64,000 nt of DNA, from assembly GCA_913043285.1 (NCBI GenBank), contig CAJWML010000016.1, forward strand, positions 1-64,000. Direction: 5' to 3'. Both the position numbers and the translations under genes were made by a program. This stretch comes from CAKZNE01 sp002695025 (GTDB lineage: Bacteria > Bacteroidota > Bacteroidia > Flavobacteriales > Schleiferiaceae). Shown one piece after another: positions 41,569 through 49,840 of the stretch (its first letter is position 1; each line of letters starts with the position of its first letter). The notes beneath the pieces are model-generated. The model searched no databases. It worked only from the letters and a program-made list of their open reading frames with translations, and was not told the DNA's origin.

Positions 41569-42531
41569 CTACTCAGATTGTTGTCTTGCCGCAGGAACTT
41601 CGTCAAGTATAATATGACCTCTTTCAGCACCACCTGAATTTCGCTTACCAGCTGTTTGCCAACCAATGTGTGGGGCATCTGGCCCATTTTCAACATGTCC
41701 AAAATCTATACTAACTTCCGCACCTCCTTCACCCCTAAATTCTACAGGCACATCTTTTCCATATTGATCTTTTCCCCACCTCGTAACTTCATACTTATCT
41801 TTACTTAAACCTGATTTTTCAAACGCTGCCTCTAAAGCATCTCTAAATGCAACTCCACTGCCTCTTAAATCAAGATCAGTTTTCTTAAGAGCATATTTTA
41901 AAACTCTACCTGATCCTTTTAACACTACTCCTGAGACTCCAGGAAGAGCCATAGCACCCACATATGCTGATGCTGATGCATAATCTCCCTTTGAACCATA
42001 ATAACTCGCTAATATAGGGTCTGTCACTACATCCACTCCAGGGATTGATCCCACAGCTTCCATTCCAACTTCCATGGCTGATAAGGTCTTATCTGCTATT
42101 TGTGTTGCTCCTTGAATTTTTTGGCTAAATCCTGCAATTTCTTGACCCAGGTCATTATTCTTTCTTCCTTCCTTCATCCGCTGAGTACCCTCATTGTAAT
42201 TATTTACACCTTCTACCATTCCATTGCCCCAATTCTTAAATGAATACTTTGTTTCCAGATATGCCATATACAAATGATGCAACAACAGAGGTTCAGCTCC
42301 TTCAAGTTCAATGGCATCCATAACCCTATTTCCTGAAAACGCATATGGAGAATAGTAAGGATATCTTCTAGAAAGGGGATCGAGACTTAAGAATCTTCCA
42401 ATCCTCGGATCATGCACCCTGTACTTAAAGTTGACCGAGTTGCCTTCCCCTTTTATCTCATCATCCTGTTCCTGGCCCTGGAATCCATAACGGTAGGTTC
42501 CGCCATTGAACTTCCTACCAGGCATTATCAT
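41569..42531 (-). CDS. Orphan RHS tip D: RHS core plus Ntox47-like toxin domain
   Basis: This 320-residue protein starts MIMPGRKFNGGTYRYGFQG with the core YRVHDPRIGRFLSLDPLSRRYP. A helical linker (about 90-200, with the PGVDVVTDPILASYYG and AYVGAMALPGVSGVV phrases common to pretoxin regions) leads to a tip ending GPDAPHIGWQTAGKR and RGHIILDEVPAAR (about 285-317), which resembles the polymorphic toxin type 47 domain, a putative RNase. The RHS shell is absent. The upstream remnant VFGM after TAA shows truncation at the same codon as the other tips. It is the first cassette in the direction of transcription. Confidence 0.7.
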   Translation of the reverse strand: MIMPGRKFNGGTYRYGFQGQEQDDEIKGEGNSVNFKYRVHDPRIGRFLSLDPLSRRYPYYSPYAFSGNRVMDAIELEGAEPLLLHHLYMAYLETKYSFKNWGNGMVEGVNNYNEGTQRMKEGRKNNDLGQEIAGFSQKIQGATQIADKTLSAMEVGMEAVGSIPGVDVVTDPILASYYGSKGDYASASAYVGAMALPGVSGVVLKGSGRVLKYALKKTDLDLRGSGVAFRDALEAAFEKSGLSKDKYEVTRWGKDQYGKDVPVEFRGEGGAEVSIDFGHVENGPDAPHIGWQTAGKRNSGGAERGHIILDEVPAARQQSE

Positions 42532-42630
42532 TCCAAAGACTTAACAGCCTATGCGGTTTTTACTTTTTCAAAGAACTACTACTCAAATAAACAAAAAAGC
42601 AGGCTTACATTTCGTAAAACCTGCTGTTCT
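42532..42630 (-). repeat. Leader of RHS tip D with terminator
   Basis: The leader carries the shared GCATAGGCTGTTAAGTC and AGTTCTTTGAAA segments. Upstream (42598-42625) is a hairpin AGCAGG-TTAC/GTAA-CCTGCT followed on the minus strand by a T-run, in the place of the ACCCGG terminator of the other leaders but with a different stem. Confidence 0.65.
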
Positions 42631-42680
42631 ATAACATGCTTCTTTTAGCACCTATATTTAAATGCTGATCAGGAAGTTTT

Positions 42681-42780
42681 AAATCCCGACATATCTCGAC
42701 ATGAATCCCGACATCAGCAATGGGGGAAATACCTAAGTCTTTGATTTACATTGAAATAATCTCGACATAAATCCCGACAC
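42681..42780. repeat. Five iteron-like TCYCGACAY repeats
   Basis: TCCCGACAT (42684-42692), TCTCGACAT (42694-42702), TCCCGACAT (42706-42714), TCTCGACAT (42760-42768) and TCCCGACAC (42772-42780) lie in the same orientation, at about helical-turn spacing within two clusters. They abut the stop of the AlbA-domain gene and lie between the RHS array and the integrase genes, a place where recombinase arm sites or a replication/regulator iteron could be expected. Confidence 0.6.
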
Positions 42781-42783
42781 AGT

Positions 42784-44109
42784 TTATTCAACCATAATGT
42801 ATCGAGTTGCTCTTGCAGCGCCTACCTTCTTTATCATTCCGGCACTTATAAGTTCTTCTAGGTCTCTCAATGCTGTTCTTTCGTTCACTTCAAACATTTC
42901 ACTATAAATACTGGTGGTGATGGCTCCTTCAACCTTTATATAGTCTAAAGCTCTTATTTGACGATCATTTAATGTAGAACTATCATCGGTTGAAACCGGT
43001 GCTTTGGCTTTAAACAAAGTAACTGCAAACCCACCTTGTTCTGTTTTGATCTCTGGTTCGGGAAGACCGTGTTTCTCACACTCCTCCATAATCTTTATAG
43101 TTCCTCTTCCCCACGTTTCAATATAGCCGGCCTTATAGAAAACATCCGCTAGCCGCCTATTTCTGGGATAGGAAGCGTGTTTTTGCTTTAAGTCCTGGAC
43201 CGTAAGTTTCTTGGACAACGTTCCTTGATTCCAAATGGTCATACGATCCTCATAGAGGCTTATAAATACTGGGGTGTTCTCGTATTCCCGATGAACGATG
43301 GCGTTGAACAGGATCTCCCGGATAGCTTCATAGGGATAGGGTGGTGTTTCAATTCTGTGCAAGCGCTCATAACTAATGGTCTTCAGAAAATACTTCCGGT
43401 CCAGTATCTCAAGTACATTATCAGCCAACTCAAAAGCATTCCCTTCTACCAATTCTTGAGATAGTAATTCCGAATCGGACTTTCCAAACCTTCCTATTTT
43501 AACAAAGGCACTAAAAATAAATTTCCTGACATCTTTACCGAACAATAATATTGCGGCACGGAGGTATTGGTTATCGTCATTGACCACACCAAGATTTTTC
43601 AAAAGGTCTTCCGTGTCCATAGTGTCTTCTGCATACGGCAAGCGACCGCTGGCAACTGCACGTTTTTTAAAGTGGGTAATGGTTTCTCCATCGATATCTG
43701 CTAGAGAGGCTCTTGGCTCGACAACTTCATCCCAATCTGTTCCTGCTTTTTTAAGTACCAACTCATTGAGGTCGTGACCGCTTAATTGCTGGGTCGTACT
43801 CCCACTGCGTGCGTAGTATTTTCCCCTGAAAGAAATGGGAACGGTATAGGGTTCTACTCTGATCTCTATACAATCATTTCCATCTTGGTGATGCAGGTTT
43901 ACTTCTGCGATCAAACCCAGTAAATTCCTAATTTTATTGGGAATGTCTTCCAGGAGCTTTTTTGCGTTGTCCACGCCTACCGCACGGGCATTATCGTCTT
44001 TCCCGATCACCAGTGTCCCTCCTTCGGTATTGGCAAAAGCGGCAATCGTTTTCAGGTAGTCATCCTTCCAGCTTTCTTTCCACTCGATGTTCTGTTGCTC
44101 CATATTCAT
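42784..44109 (-). CDS. AlbA_2-domain ATP-binding regulator (RecG-C-like)
   Basis: Taken from ATG 44109, this 441-residue protein begins with a Schlafen AlbA_2 domain (IEWKESWKDDYLKTIAAFANTEGGTLVIG, seen as WKDDYLKTIAAFANTEGG at about 8-25). A HATPase_c_4 domain follows (about 255-370: AIREILFNAIVHREY and WGRGTIKIMEEC), then a winged helix near the C-terminus (EVNERTALRDLEELISAGMI). Proteins of this build are common on mobile elements and are usually called putative transcriptional regulators or divergent AAA proteins. It lies directly downstream of the two integrases on the same strand, next to the iteron-like repeats, so DNA binding there is an attractive inference. Confidence 0.8.
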   Translation of the reverse strand: MNMEQQNIEWKESWKDDYLKTIAAFANTEGGTLVIGKDDNARAVGVDNAKKLLEDIPNKIRNLLGLIAEVNLHHQDGNDCIEIRVEPYTVPISFRGKYYARSGSTTQQLSGHDLNELVLKKAGTDWDEVVEPRASLADIDGETITHFKKRAVASGRLPYAEDTMDTEDLLKNLGVVNDDNQYLRAAILLFGKDVRKFIFSAFVKIGRFGKSDSELLSQELVEGNAFELADNVLEILDRKYFLKTISYERLHRIETPPYPYEAIREILFNAIVHREYENTPVFISLYEDRMTIWNQGTLSKKLTVQDLKQKHASYPRNRRLADVFYKAGYIETWGRGTIKIMEECEKHGLPEPEIKTEQGGFAVTLFKAKAPVSTDDSSTLNDRQIRALDYIKVEGAITTSIYSEMFEVNERTALRDLEELISAGMIKKVGAARATRYIMVE

Positions 44110-44177
44110 TGTTTGGGTACGGCAATGGTTGATATCCTTGTTTTCAAAAGACAGCCCAAAAATACATTTCTTTCTCC

Positions 44178-45071
44178 CTATCCATCTCCTTCTTTGGCTT
44201 TCATCCGCTCCATCGGATGCACTACCGCCAGTTTCCGTTTGAGTTGTTCGATATCCTGGGTTTTGTATCGGAGCATGGAGGAGGTGTATTTGATACCCGA
44301 TAGGTACTGTGCTTTTCGCAGTCCGTAGGCTTGTACCCACAGCGATATCCGGGACTCCCGCAGTTGAGCCAGGGATCGTAAGGCGGGATGCCAGTGGCGG
44401 AGGGTATCCATCTTCCTCTGTATCGCATTGTTCATGGCGTTGCCAGTACCCATCGAAAAGAATAAGCGGGTGGTGTTCTTTTGGGCTTCTTTGAGTAAGA
44501 GGGGTCGGTAATCGTACACATAGGCGAGCAGGTCTTTCATTTGCATGGGATGGAGTTCAATATTCCGGCTGTTGGTTTTGGTGGTAGAAGGAACGTACAG
44601 GGTGGTGGTGTCGAGGTTCAGGTGTTCGGTTTCTATAAGGGTGAGTTCTTCTCTTCGCAGTCCCTGGAAGATCACCATCCCGATCATCACTTTATCCCTG
44701 CGTTGTACAAGATTACTGGCTTCCAGGCTACGGTAGAGTTCTTTGAGTTCGTCTTCTCCGAAGAGGTGTTCGGGCAGGGTATGTTCCCGCTTTTTGTGCT
44801 TGACCAGAAGTGCGGGGTTATCTTCCCTATCAATGCTGGCATAGTAGTGTTTGAGAATGGAGAGGTGTTGCTGGACGGTTTGAGCTTTGAGGCCTTGCTC
44901 TACGAGTTCTTTTTTGTAGGTATAGAGTTGATCGAGGCTGGCGGTGGCCGGGTTGATGTTCTGATGAGTACACCAGTTCAGAAAGGTATCGAGCAGGTTA
45001 CCGTAGCCGTAAATGGTTTGCGGTCGGTAGCCTCGTTTGCGGAGAAATGTTTCTAAAGTGCTTCTATCCAT
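44178..45071 (-). CDS. Tyrosine recombinase with an atypical catalytic set
   Basis: This 297-residue phage-integrase-family protein has a SAM-like N-terminal core-binding domain (about 1-95) and a catalytic domain. Arg139 (GLRREEL), Lys165 (TKTNSRN), Arg238 (AQLRESR) and the nucleophile Tyr269 (SMLRY) are present. The two usual His positions are Ala235 (HxLR becomes AQLR) and Ile260 (GH becomes GI), so it may be inactive alone or act with its neighbour. Its start lies 19 nt inside the end of the second integrase gene. Paired recombinases of this kind occur on Bacteroidota integrative elements. Confidence 0.8.
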   Translation of the reverse strand: MDRSTLETFLRKRGYRPQTIYGYGNLLDTFLNWCTHQNINPATASLDQLYTYKKELVEQGLKAQTVQQHLSILKHYYASIDREDNPALLVKHKKREHTLPEHLFGEDELKELYRSLEASNLVQRRDKVMIGMVIFQGLRREELTLIETEHLNLDTTTLYVPSTTKTNSRNIELHPMQMKDLLAYVYDYRPLLLKEAQKNTTRLFFSMGTGNAMNNAIQRKMDTLRHWHPALRSLAQLRESRISLWVQAYGLRKAQYLSGIKYTSSMLRYKTQDIEQLKRKLAVVHPMERMKAKEGDG

Positions 45072-45970
45072 AATGATGGGGGTTTTTGGGTGTATTTCAG
45101 ATGGGTATAGATCTGGCTGGAATCGAGGTTGCGGTGACCCAAGAAGGTGGCAATCTCTTCGATGCTGAAGTCTCCCAGCAGATGGGTGGCAATGGCGTGA
45201 CGCAGGCCATGTGGGGTCAATGGTTTGCCGGTGCCGGACTGTCGTCCCATTGCCTTGACTTTGTACTGGATGCCTTCGGGTGACATCCGCTCTCCCCTGT
45301 TATTGAGCAGGAAGGCGGGTTCTTCCTGGGTAAGCAGATGCTCCCGCACCGTAAAGATGTATTCTTCGAGGTATTGCATAACCCGTCCGGAGAGAGGGAC
45401 ATCCCTCTGTCTTGAGGTTTTACTTTTCTTCACCCGAAGTACGGAAGTGGCGAGATTAATATCGGCTACGTCCAGCCGGTACAGTTCGCCTTTGCGGAGT
45501 CCGCAGCCATACAATATGGCGAGAATGGCTTGGTTACGGATACCGTCTATAGTTGGCGGGCATTGAGCAAAGAGTCGGGCGATCTCAGCTTCGGTATAGA
45601 TGTTCTTAGGGATGCGGTCGCTTGGGTATTTACCGACATACAAACCACTGTGGCCTACATCCGCATTCCGTAGATATTCCATGAACCGCAGGACGGCTTC
45701 CCGATGCTTGTCGAGGTAGGCGGGTGAAAGGCCACCGGGCTTGCGTTGGTTCTCCCGGTGTTGGAGGTACTGGAAATATTGATCAATGATGTCCTGGCTC
45801 ACTGCTTTCAGATTCGTCACATCTTCCCCTTCTAGAAAATGTAAAAATTCACGAGATAGGCTGGAAACGCTTTGGATGTGCTTATCAGACTTACCCTCAT
45901 CTTGTTTGCGTTGCACAAAAGCCCGGTGGGTATTCTCAAAATGCAGGTTATGGAGGATCTGGTGCTTCAC
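45053..45970 (-). CDS. Tyrosine recombinase/integrase (XerC/D-like, complete active site)
   Basis: This 305-residue integrase has all catalytic residues: Arg159 (CGLRKGEL), Lys184 (KSKTSR), His254 and Arg257 (HGLRH), His279 (LGHRN) and Tyr288 (IYTHLKY). The N-terminal core-binding domain spans about 5-105. It probably catalyses integration and excision of the surrounding mobilizable element. It is transcribed just ahead of the atypical recombinase, with overlapping ends, suggesting they are made in fixed ratio. Gap 45971-46127 upstream has no gene. Confidence 0.88.
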   Translation of the reverse strand: MKHQILHNLHFENTHRAFVQRKQDEGKSDKHIQSVSSLSREFLHFLEGEDVTNLKAVSQDIIDQYFQYLQHRENQRKPGGLSPAYLDKHREAVLRFMEYLRNADVGHSGLYVGKYPSDRIPKNIYTEAEIARLFAQCPPTIDGIRNQAILAILYGCGLRKGELYRLDVADINLATSVLRVKKSKTSRQRDVPLSGRVMQYLEEYIFTVREHLLTQEEPAFLLNNRGERMSPEGIQYKVKAMGRQSGTGKPLTPHGLRHAIATHLLGDFSIEEIATFLGHRNLDSSQIYTHLKYTQKPPSLWIEAL

Positions 45971-46127
45971 GCCATTGTGTTTAGTGGGTACGATTTAGCG
46001 GTGGCTTGGGAAGGCCCAGGCATACGGGAACAGCGCTTGGGGTAGCCTGTGGGGGCTTTGTTTTTCATTTTGGGGGTAGAACCCCCTGTCAGTTGGGGCT
46101 GTAGCGGTGAAAAACTGCTGTTGTTTT

Positions 46128-47723
46128 TCATAAGTCACGGAGGTTTTTAAGGAGTTCTTCATAGGCGGTCAGGGTTCCGGTGGATTCGTCCCATTCGCTG
46201 ATTGTGTAGCGGTAGCCTGTCCGGTTATTACCGCTAGTACGCTCGATCTTGCCGTAGTCTTCCAGCGTATGGAGATGGCGCTGGAGGGTAACGGGGGAAC
46301 TTTTCAGGGCTTTGCGGATGTCTTTGAGGGTAAATTCACTATCCCTTTTGGTGGCTTCGTACTGCTTGTGGAGATATTCTTTGATCCGTAAAAAGGTAGA
46401 ACGGACTTTGTAATAGAGTTCTTCGTCTTTCTTGAGCCACAATTCCCGGAAGAGTTCGAGGGCTTGGATCATATAGTTTGGTTGAACTTCGATCCGCTTG
46501 CCGGTGGGGGTGCGTACGAGGGTCTGCTGTTTTTGGTGCAACAGGGTGATGAGATTGACGAGTCGCAGGTATAGGGAAAGGTTCTTGAGATCGTGTCCGA
46601 AGAAGGTGGAGAGGTCAATTTCTTCGATGAGGGGGTTTTGGACTTCGATCCACTGTATTTGACGGTGGATTTCTTGGAGGAGCTTTTGGGCGTGTTGTTC
46701 TACACCCTTGTCCAGATATCCCGCTAATTGTTTTACTTCTCGTTCGTAGCGTTTGGTTTGGAGGGCTTGGGTGTGTGGTACGGGGATACTGATGACATCC
46801 CGGCTTTGTTGCAGGGGGTGGTAATCCTGATCGGTATAGCCGATGAGGCTGATGGTGGCTTTCAATTCTTGCTGGGTGCTTTCGTAGCGTCCGCTTTGTT
46901 TATTGCTTTGGGTAACGAGTCGTTTGGATTGTCCGTGGAGGATGTAATCGAGCAAGCTATTGTCTTTACCGTCTAAGGCATCGCACTGGTGGAGAACGAG
47001 TATACTGGCGTTCCAGTAATCTTGCGTGGGTGGATAGGACAGGGCGTGTTTGGAGATGGTGGTGGCTTCCCTTAGCTTCTCTTGCGGGAGACATGGGACT
47101 AGCTCTTTGACCAGATCGTGGGACAGCAAGCGTGGGGCTTGGAGCAGGGCGTGCAGGGGTTGTGTTCCCAGGCGGGACAGGCTAATGAGATACAGTTGCA
47201 GTCCTAAGCGGGTATCACTGATACCGGCTTGCTTTAGTTGCTCTTCAATGGCGATTAAGGGGTCGGGGCTTTGAAGCAGGTCAAGGGCTTCTTTTCGATA
47301 CTGTGGTGCAATAGGAATGACGGGAGCCGACTGTTCTCCCCTGTTCCTGCGGTAGTGCTCGAGCCGTTCGGTGAGTTCGTAGAGGGTGTCTTTGACGGTG
47401 AGGGATTCAATGCGGAGGCGTTCGGATATTTGGGTAGTGATGTAGCTGATTTGGTGTTCGTCAAAAAGATCAACCTGGGAGGAGCGGTAGATATCTAAAG
47501 CGGAGCTACTGCCCTTGCGGTAGACTTTCAGCGTTACTCGAAGGCTGGACAAGATGATGTCTTTAACGCCTCCGATGACTTCCAGGATGAGTTCTTCCCT
47601 TTCGAAGCGGATGTAGTCGGGATGTGAGGTATCCAGATGAAAATCCTGGCTTACGGGCAAAGCGTCCTGGACGCGGAAGGTTCCGGCATCGTCATCGGGG
47701 GTTCTTCGTGGGGCTGTTGCCAT
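46128..47723 (-). CDS. Mobile-element primase/helicase-like protein lacking its P-loop
   Basis: This 531-residue protein resembles the C-terminal part of a Bacteroidota mobile-element primase-helicase family. Matching parts are VIGGVKDI-LSSLRVTLKVYRKG (about 48-72), LGLQLYLISLSRLGTQPLHALL (about 172-193), the NPLIEEIDLSTFFG stretch and a C-terminal winged helix (FTLKDIRKALKSSPVTLQRHL). In family members as I remember them, the PLHA segment runs into a Walker A motif (GSSGTGKT); here it is QAPRLLSHDLV, so ATP binding there is lost. The N-terminal zinc finger and toprim domains are also absent. It might be a regulatory or structural remnant. Family assignment is from memory of the pattern and not from a search. 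Confidence 0.5.
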   Translation of the reverse strand: MATAPRRTPDDDAGTFRVQDALPVSQDFHLDTSHPDYIRFEREELILEVIGGVKDIILSSLRVTLKVYRKGSSSALDIYRSSQVDLFDEHQISYITTQISERLRIESLTVKDTLYELTERLEHYRRNRGEQSAPVIPIAPQYRKEALDLLQSPDPLIAIEEQLKQAGISDTRLGLQLYLISLSRLGTQPLHALLQAPRLLSHDLVKELVPCLPQEKLREATTISKHALSYPPTQDYWNASILVLHQCDALDGKDNSLLDYILHGQSKRLVTQSNKQSGRYESTQQELKATISLIGYTDQDYHPLQQSRDVISIPVPHTQALQTKRYEREVKQLAGYLDKGVEQHAQKLLQEIHRQIQWIEVQNPLIEEIDLSTFFGHDLKNLSLYLRLVNLITLLHQKQQTLVRTPTGKRIEVQPNYMIQALELFRELWLKKDEELYYKVRSTFLRIKEYLHKQYEATKRDSEFTLKDIRKALKSSPVTLQRHLHTLEDYGKIERTSGNNRTGYRYTISEWDESTGTLTAYEELLKNLRDL

Positions 47724-47885
47724 AGTTTTTCGTTGGATTTAATAATGCTCTTATCCCTTAACCAGCGGGGGTTTCAGCCTAAAAAAGCCATTCAAAACAC
47801 GGTTTTTGGCTGGGAACGTGCAAAACTTTTTTGTAATACTTTTTTAGCTGAATAGGTGGGTGCATACGGCTTCGACAAGGGGCTT
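47724..47885. other. 162-nt intergenic gap
   Basis: No gene, terminator or clear repeat is seen. It precedes the primase-like gene and is one of the few gaps of the mobilization region where an oriT or promoter could lie. Confidence 0.3.
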
Positions 47886-48260
47886 TTAGCGTTCGGGTTC
47901 GTGTTCTTTTTCGGTTTCCTTTCGGGCCCTTTGAAGCTGGGTTTCCCGGATCTGGGGCTTTAGAGCAGGAACGGCTTCGCTCATGGGTTTTTCACGGAAA
48001 GACAAGTCCCGTTTGATGCTCATGGCAAGGGGGCGTTTAATGTTTTGGAGGGCTTTCATGGAAAAGTAGCCCCAATCGTTATAGCCTTTTACCGTTATAT
48101 AGCCATAGCATTGATTATTGTCTGGATTATATCGGGTAGCGTACCAAATGGCAGAACCAACCGGGTCAAAGAATTTAGCGATCACCAAGGGGTCGGGTTT
48201 TTCGGCTTGATCACCGACTTCATCAAAACGCTGTTGGAGTTCGGGGGTAAGGAGTTTCAT
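47886..48260 (-). CDS. DUF2958 family protein
   Basis: This 124-residue protein fits DUF2958, a family found on conjugative and mobilizable elements. MKLLTPELQQRFDEVG opens it; VIAKFFDPVGSAIWYATRYNP (about 26-46, written here to LIMIT as FFDPVGSAIWYATRYNP) and GYFSMKALQNIKRPLAMSIKRDL (about 63-85, as WGYFSMKALQNI and MSIKRDLSF) are the conserved parts. The tail is a charged helix. No catalytic motif is known. It follows a second, diverged copy (48282-48677) by 21 nt. Confidence 0.75.
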   Translation of the reverse strand: MKLLTPELQQRFDEVGDQAEKPDPLVIAKFFDPVGSAIWYATRYNPDNNQCYGYITVKGYNDWGYFSMKALQNIKRPLAMSIKRDLSFREKPMSEAVPALKPQIRETQLQRARKETEKEHEPER

Positions 48261-48281
48261 ACTATTTGATTTTAAGGGTGG

Positions 48282-48677
48282 TTAATGTTCGGGTTCCTGG
48301 CCTTGGTCCTGATCTCTCTCCTGCTCGTTTTTCTTCTGTTGTTCTTCCATCAAGCGATTAAGCCGGGCTACCATGATAGGCTCTTTGAAAGCGGGCACGA
48401 GTTCGGAAATGGGCGTGGGTTTACTCAGTTGTGTACGGGTACGGTCTTGCCCGGATATTTCCTGATCAACTTTGTAAATAGCTTCGATATTATTTCTGGG
48501 AATACTTCCCCAGGAATCTACCGATGTACCTTTGACGTAGCCAAAAAAGCAATCTTCCTTCTCCCGGTACTCGGTCATGTAAAAAGCGAGTTTCTCGCCT
48601 GGCGTTTTAAATATGGTTACCACTTTAGGATCATCGGCAAATTCCTGTTTACCCAGGGCTTTAAACTGTAATTTCAT
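48282..48677 (-). CDS. Diverged DUF2958-like protein
   Basis: Started at ATG 48677 (MKLQFKALG) by analogy with its neighbour, this 131-residue protein keeps the DUF2958 order: KVVTIFKTPGEKLAFYMTEY, then DCFFGYVKG, SWGSIPRNNIEAIYKV and ISELVPAFKEP, followed by a long charged tail (EEQQKKNEQERDQDQ). Similarity to the 47886 gene product is clear over the whole core, so the two are an old tandem duplication. An ATG at 48698 is an alternative start. Role in transfer unknown. Confidence 0.65.
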   Translation of the reverse strand: MKLQFKALGKQEFADDPKVVTIFKTPGEKLAFYMTEYREKEDCFFGYVKGTSVDSWGSIPRNNIEAIYKVDQEISGQDRTRTQLSKPTPISELVPAFKEPIMVARLNRLMEEQQKKNEQERDQDQGQEPEH

Positions 48678-48709
48678 GTTGTGTGTAAAGAAGGTCATTG
48701 TGATGGAAT

Positions 48710-48991
48710 TTAGGGTTCGATACTGCGTTCGGGTTGGTGGTCGGAACGGAGGTGCTCTAGCTTCTTCAGACGTTCATCAATGTGATGGAGCTGTTCATTC
48801 TGGTCGAGAGCAAAGAATTGAGCAGGCTCGATTCCCAATTTCTTCCAGGAGTATTTTCGCCCGTCTGTATCTATGATACCACTGGGGATGCCGTTATGGT
48901 AGGTGAGGAACAGACCGTTATCAATCAGCATCTCATAGAAGTGCTGACGGCTACGGGCTTTGGGTAACAGATGGTCTTTCACAAACTTCAT
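48710..48991 (-). CDS. Small paralogue of the relaxase C-terminal domain
   Basis: This 93-residue protein repeats the pattern of the relaxase C-terminus: RSRQHFYEMLIDNGLFLTY against TSKQDFLDKLLDQGYIHYE, then GIPSGIID-TDGRKYSWKKLGIEPAQF against GVPTGVIS-ESGRKYRFTSLGLAPENI. It has no nuclease motif. Its ATG overlaps the relaxase stop by 4 nt, so it is translated with it. It could be a relaxase accessory or an interface-blocking subunit. This is inference from the internal similarity. Confidence 0.7.
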   Translation of the reverse strand: MKFVKDHLLPKARSRQHFYEMLIDNGLFLTYHNGIPSGIIDTDGRKYSWKKLGIEPAQFFALDQNEQLHHIDERLKKLEHLRSDHQPERSIEP

Positions 48992-49836
48992 CGTTCTAAG
49001 TTTTTGGGGTTAGTATTCTGGCGGATGAGCCGTAATTGCTTCAGAAGTTGATCTTCCTGGCTACGTTCTTGTGGATTGATAAGCAACTGAATGTTTTCGG
49101 GAGCTAGCCCTAATGAAGTGAACCGGTATTTCCTTCCGCTTTCTGAAATGACCCCGGTGGGCACTCCATCGGCATTACGTTCATAATGGATATAGCCTTG
49201 ATCTAATAGCTTATCCAGAAAATCCTGTTTGGAAGTGGCAGTACCATAGGCTTCGTGTACTAAGGTCTTTAGCTGTTTACGTTCACTGGTGCCGGTGCGT
49301 TTTTGGAGTTGAAATTCAGGTTCTCGTAAATAGGCTTTTCCTTTGCCATGCTCCACTTGTGAATGTTCCAGTTCAGGGAACTGTTCCTTCACAAAAGCCT
49401 CCATTTCTATCTTTAACTGATGGAGTTCTTGTTTGCGCAACCCGCTGGACTTATTCTCCCGGTACCTTGTCCCCGACTCCAGCACATGAATATGGGGACT
49501 GTTGGTGTCAAAATGAGGGACGGCTACTGCGATAATATCGCCACGCAGTTGCAGGTACTTCTTAGCAATTTCCTGCATCATTTCAGGAGTAACGTGCTCT
49601 TTGTCGCCCTCCCCCAGACTTAGAATAGAGTGGTAATAATAGACCCTTCCAGAGGTCACCTTGCGGTAGGCTTCATTGCTCAGGAACTCATCCACAATCC
49701 CTTCCTTATGGGTATAAGGACTACGGAGGTTGTGAAGGACGGGCTTGGATAATCCGCCTGCTGTATCACGGGTGATATAGTCAAGGGTATGACCGAATGA
49801 CAAATTCTGCCTGGAAAGCATTTTCAATACGGGCAT
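48988..49836 (-). CDS. MobA/VirD2-type relaxase
   Basis: This 282-residue relaxase would nick one strand at oriT and lead it into the recipient. The three-His motif is HFDTNSPHIHVL (about 108-119), the strand RVYYYHSILSLG (about 64-75) precedes it, and Tyr20 in LDYITRD is the best candidate for the nucleophile. The C-terminal part (about 195-260) has the domain shared with the next gene. It is short for a relaxase, with no helicase. It lies 4 nt downstream of the MobC-like gene, in a mobilization operon. Confidence 0.85.
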   Translation of the reverse strand: MPVLKMLSRQNLSFGHTLDYITRDTAGGLSKPVLHNLRSPYTHKEGIVDEFLSNEAYRKVTSGRVYYYHSILSLGEGDKEHVTPEMMQEIAKKYLQLRGDIIAVAVPHFDTNSPHIHVLESGTRYRENKSSGLRKQELHQLKIEMEAFVKEQFPELEHSQVEHGKGKAYLREPEFQLQKRTGTSERKQLKTLVHEAYGTATSKQDFLDKLLDQGYIHYERNADGVPTGVISESGRKYRFTSLGLAPENIQLLINPQERSQEDQLLKQLRLIRQNTNPKNLER

Positions 49837-49840
49837 GGCT

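Noticed and set aside
44110..44340. 77-residue N-terminal extension of the AlbA-domain protein
   Set aside because: It overlaps the recombinase gene in another frame and shows no conserved features; ATG 44109 starts right before the AlbA_2 domain.
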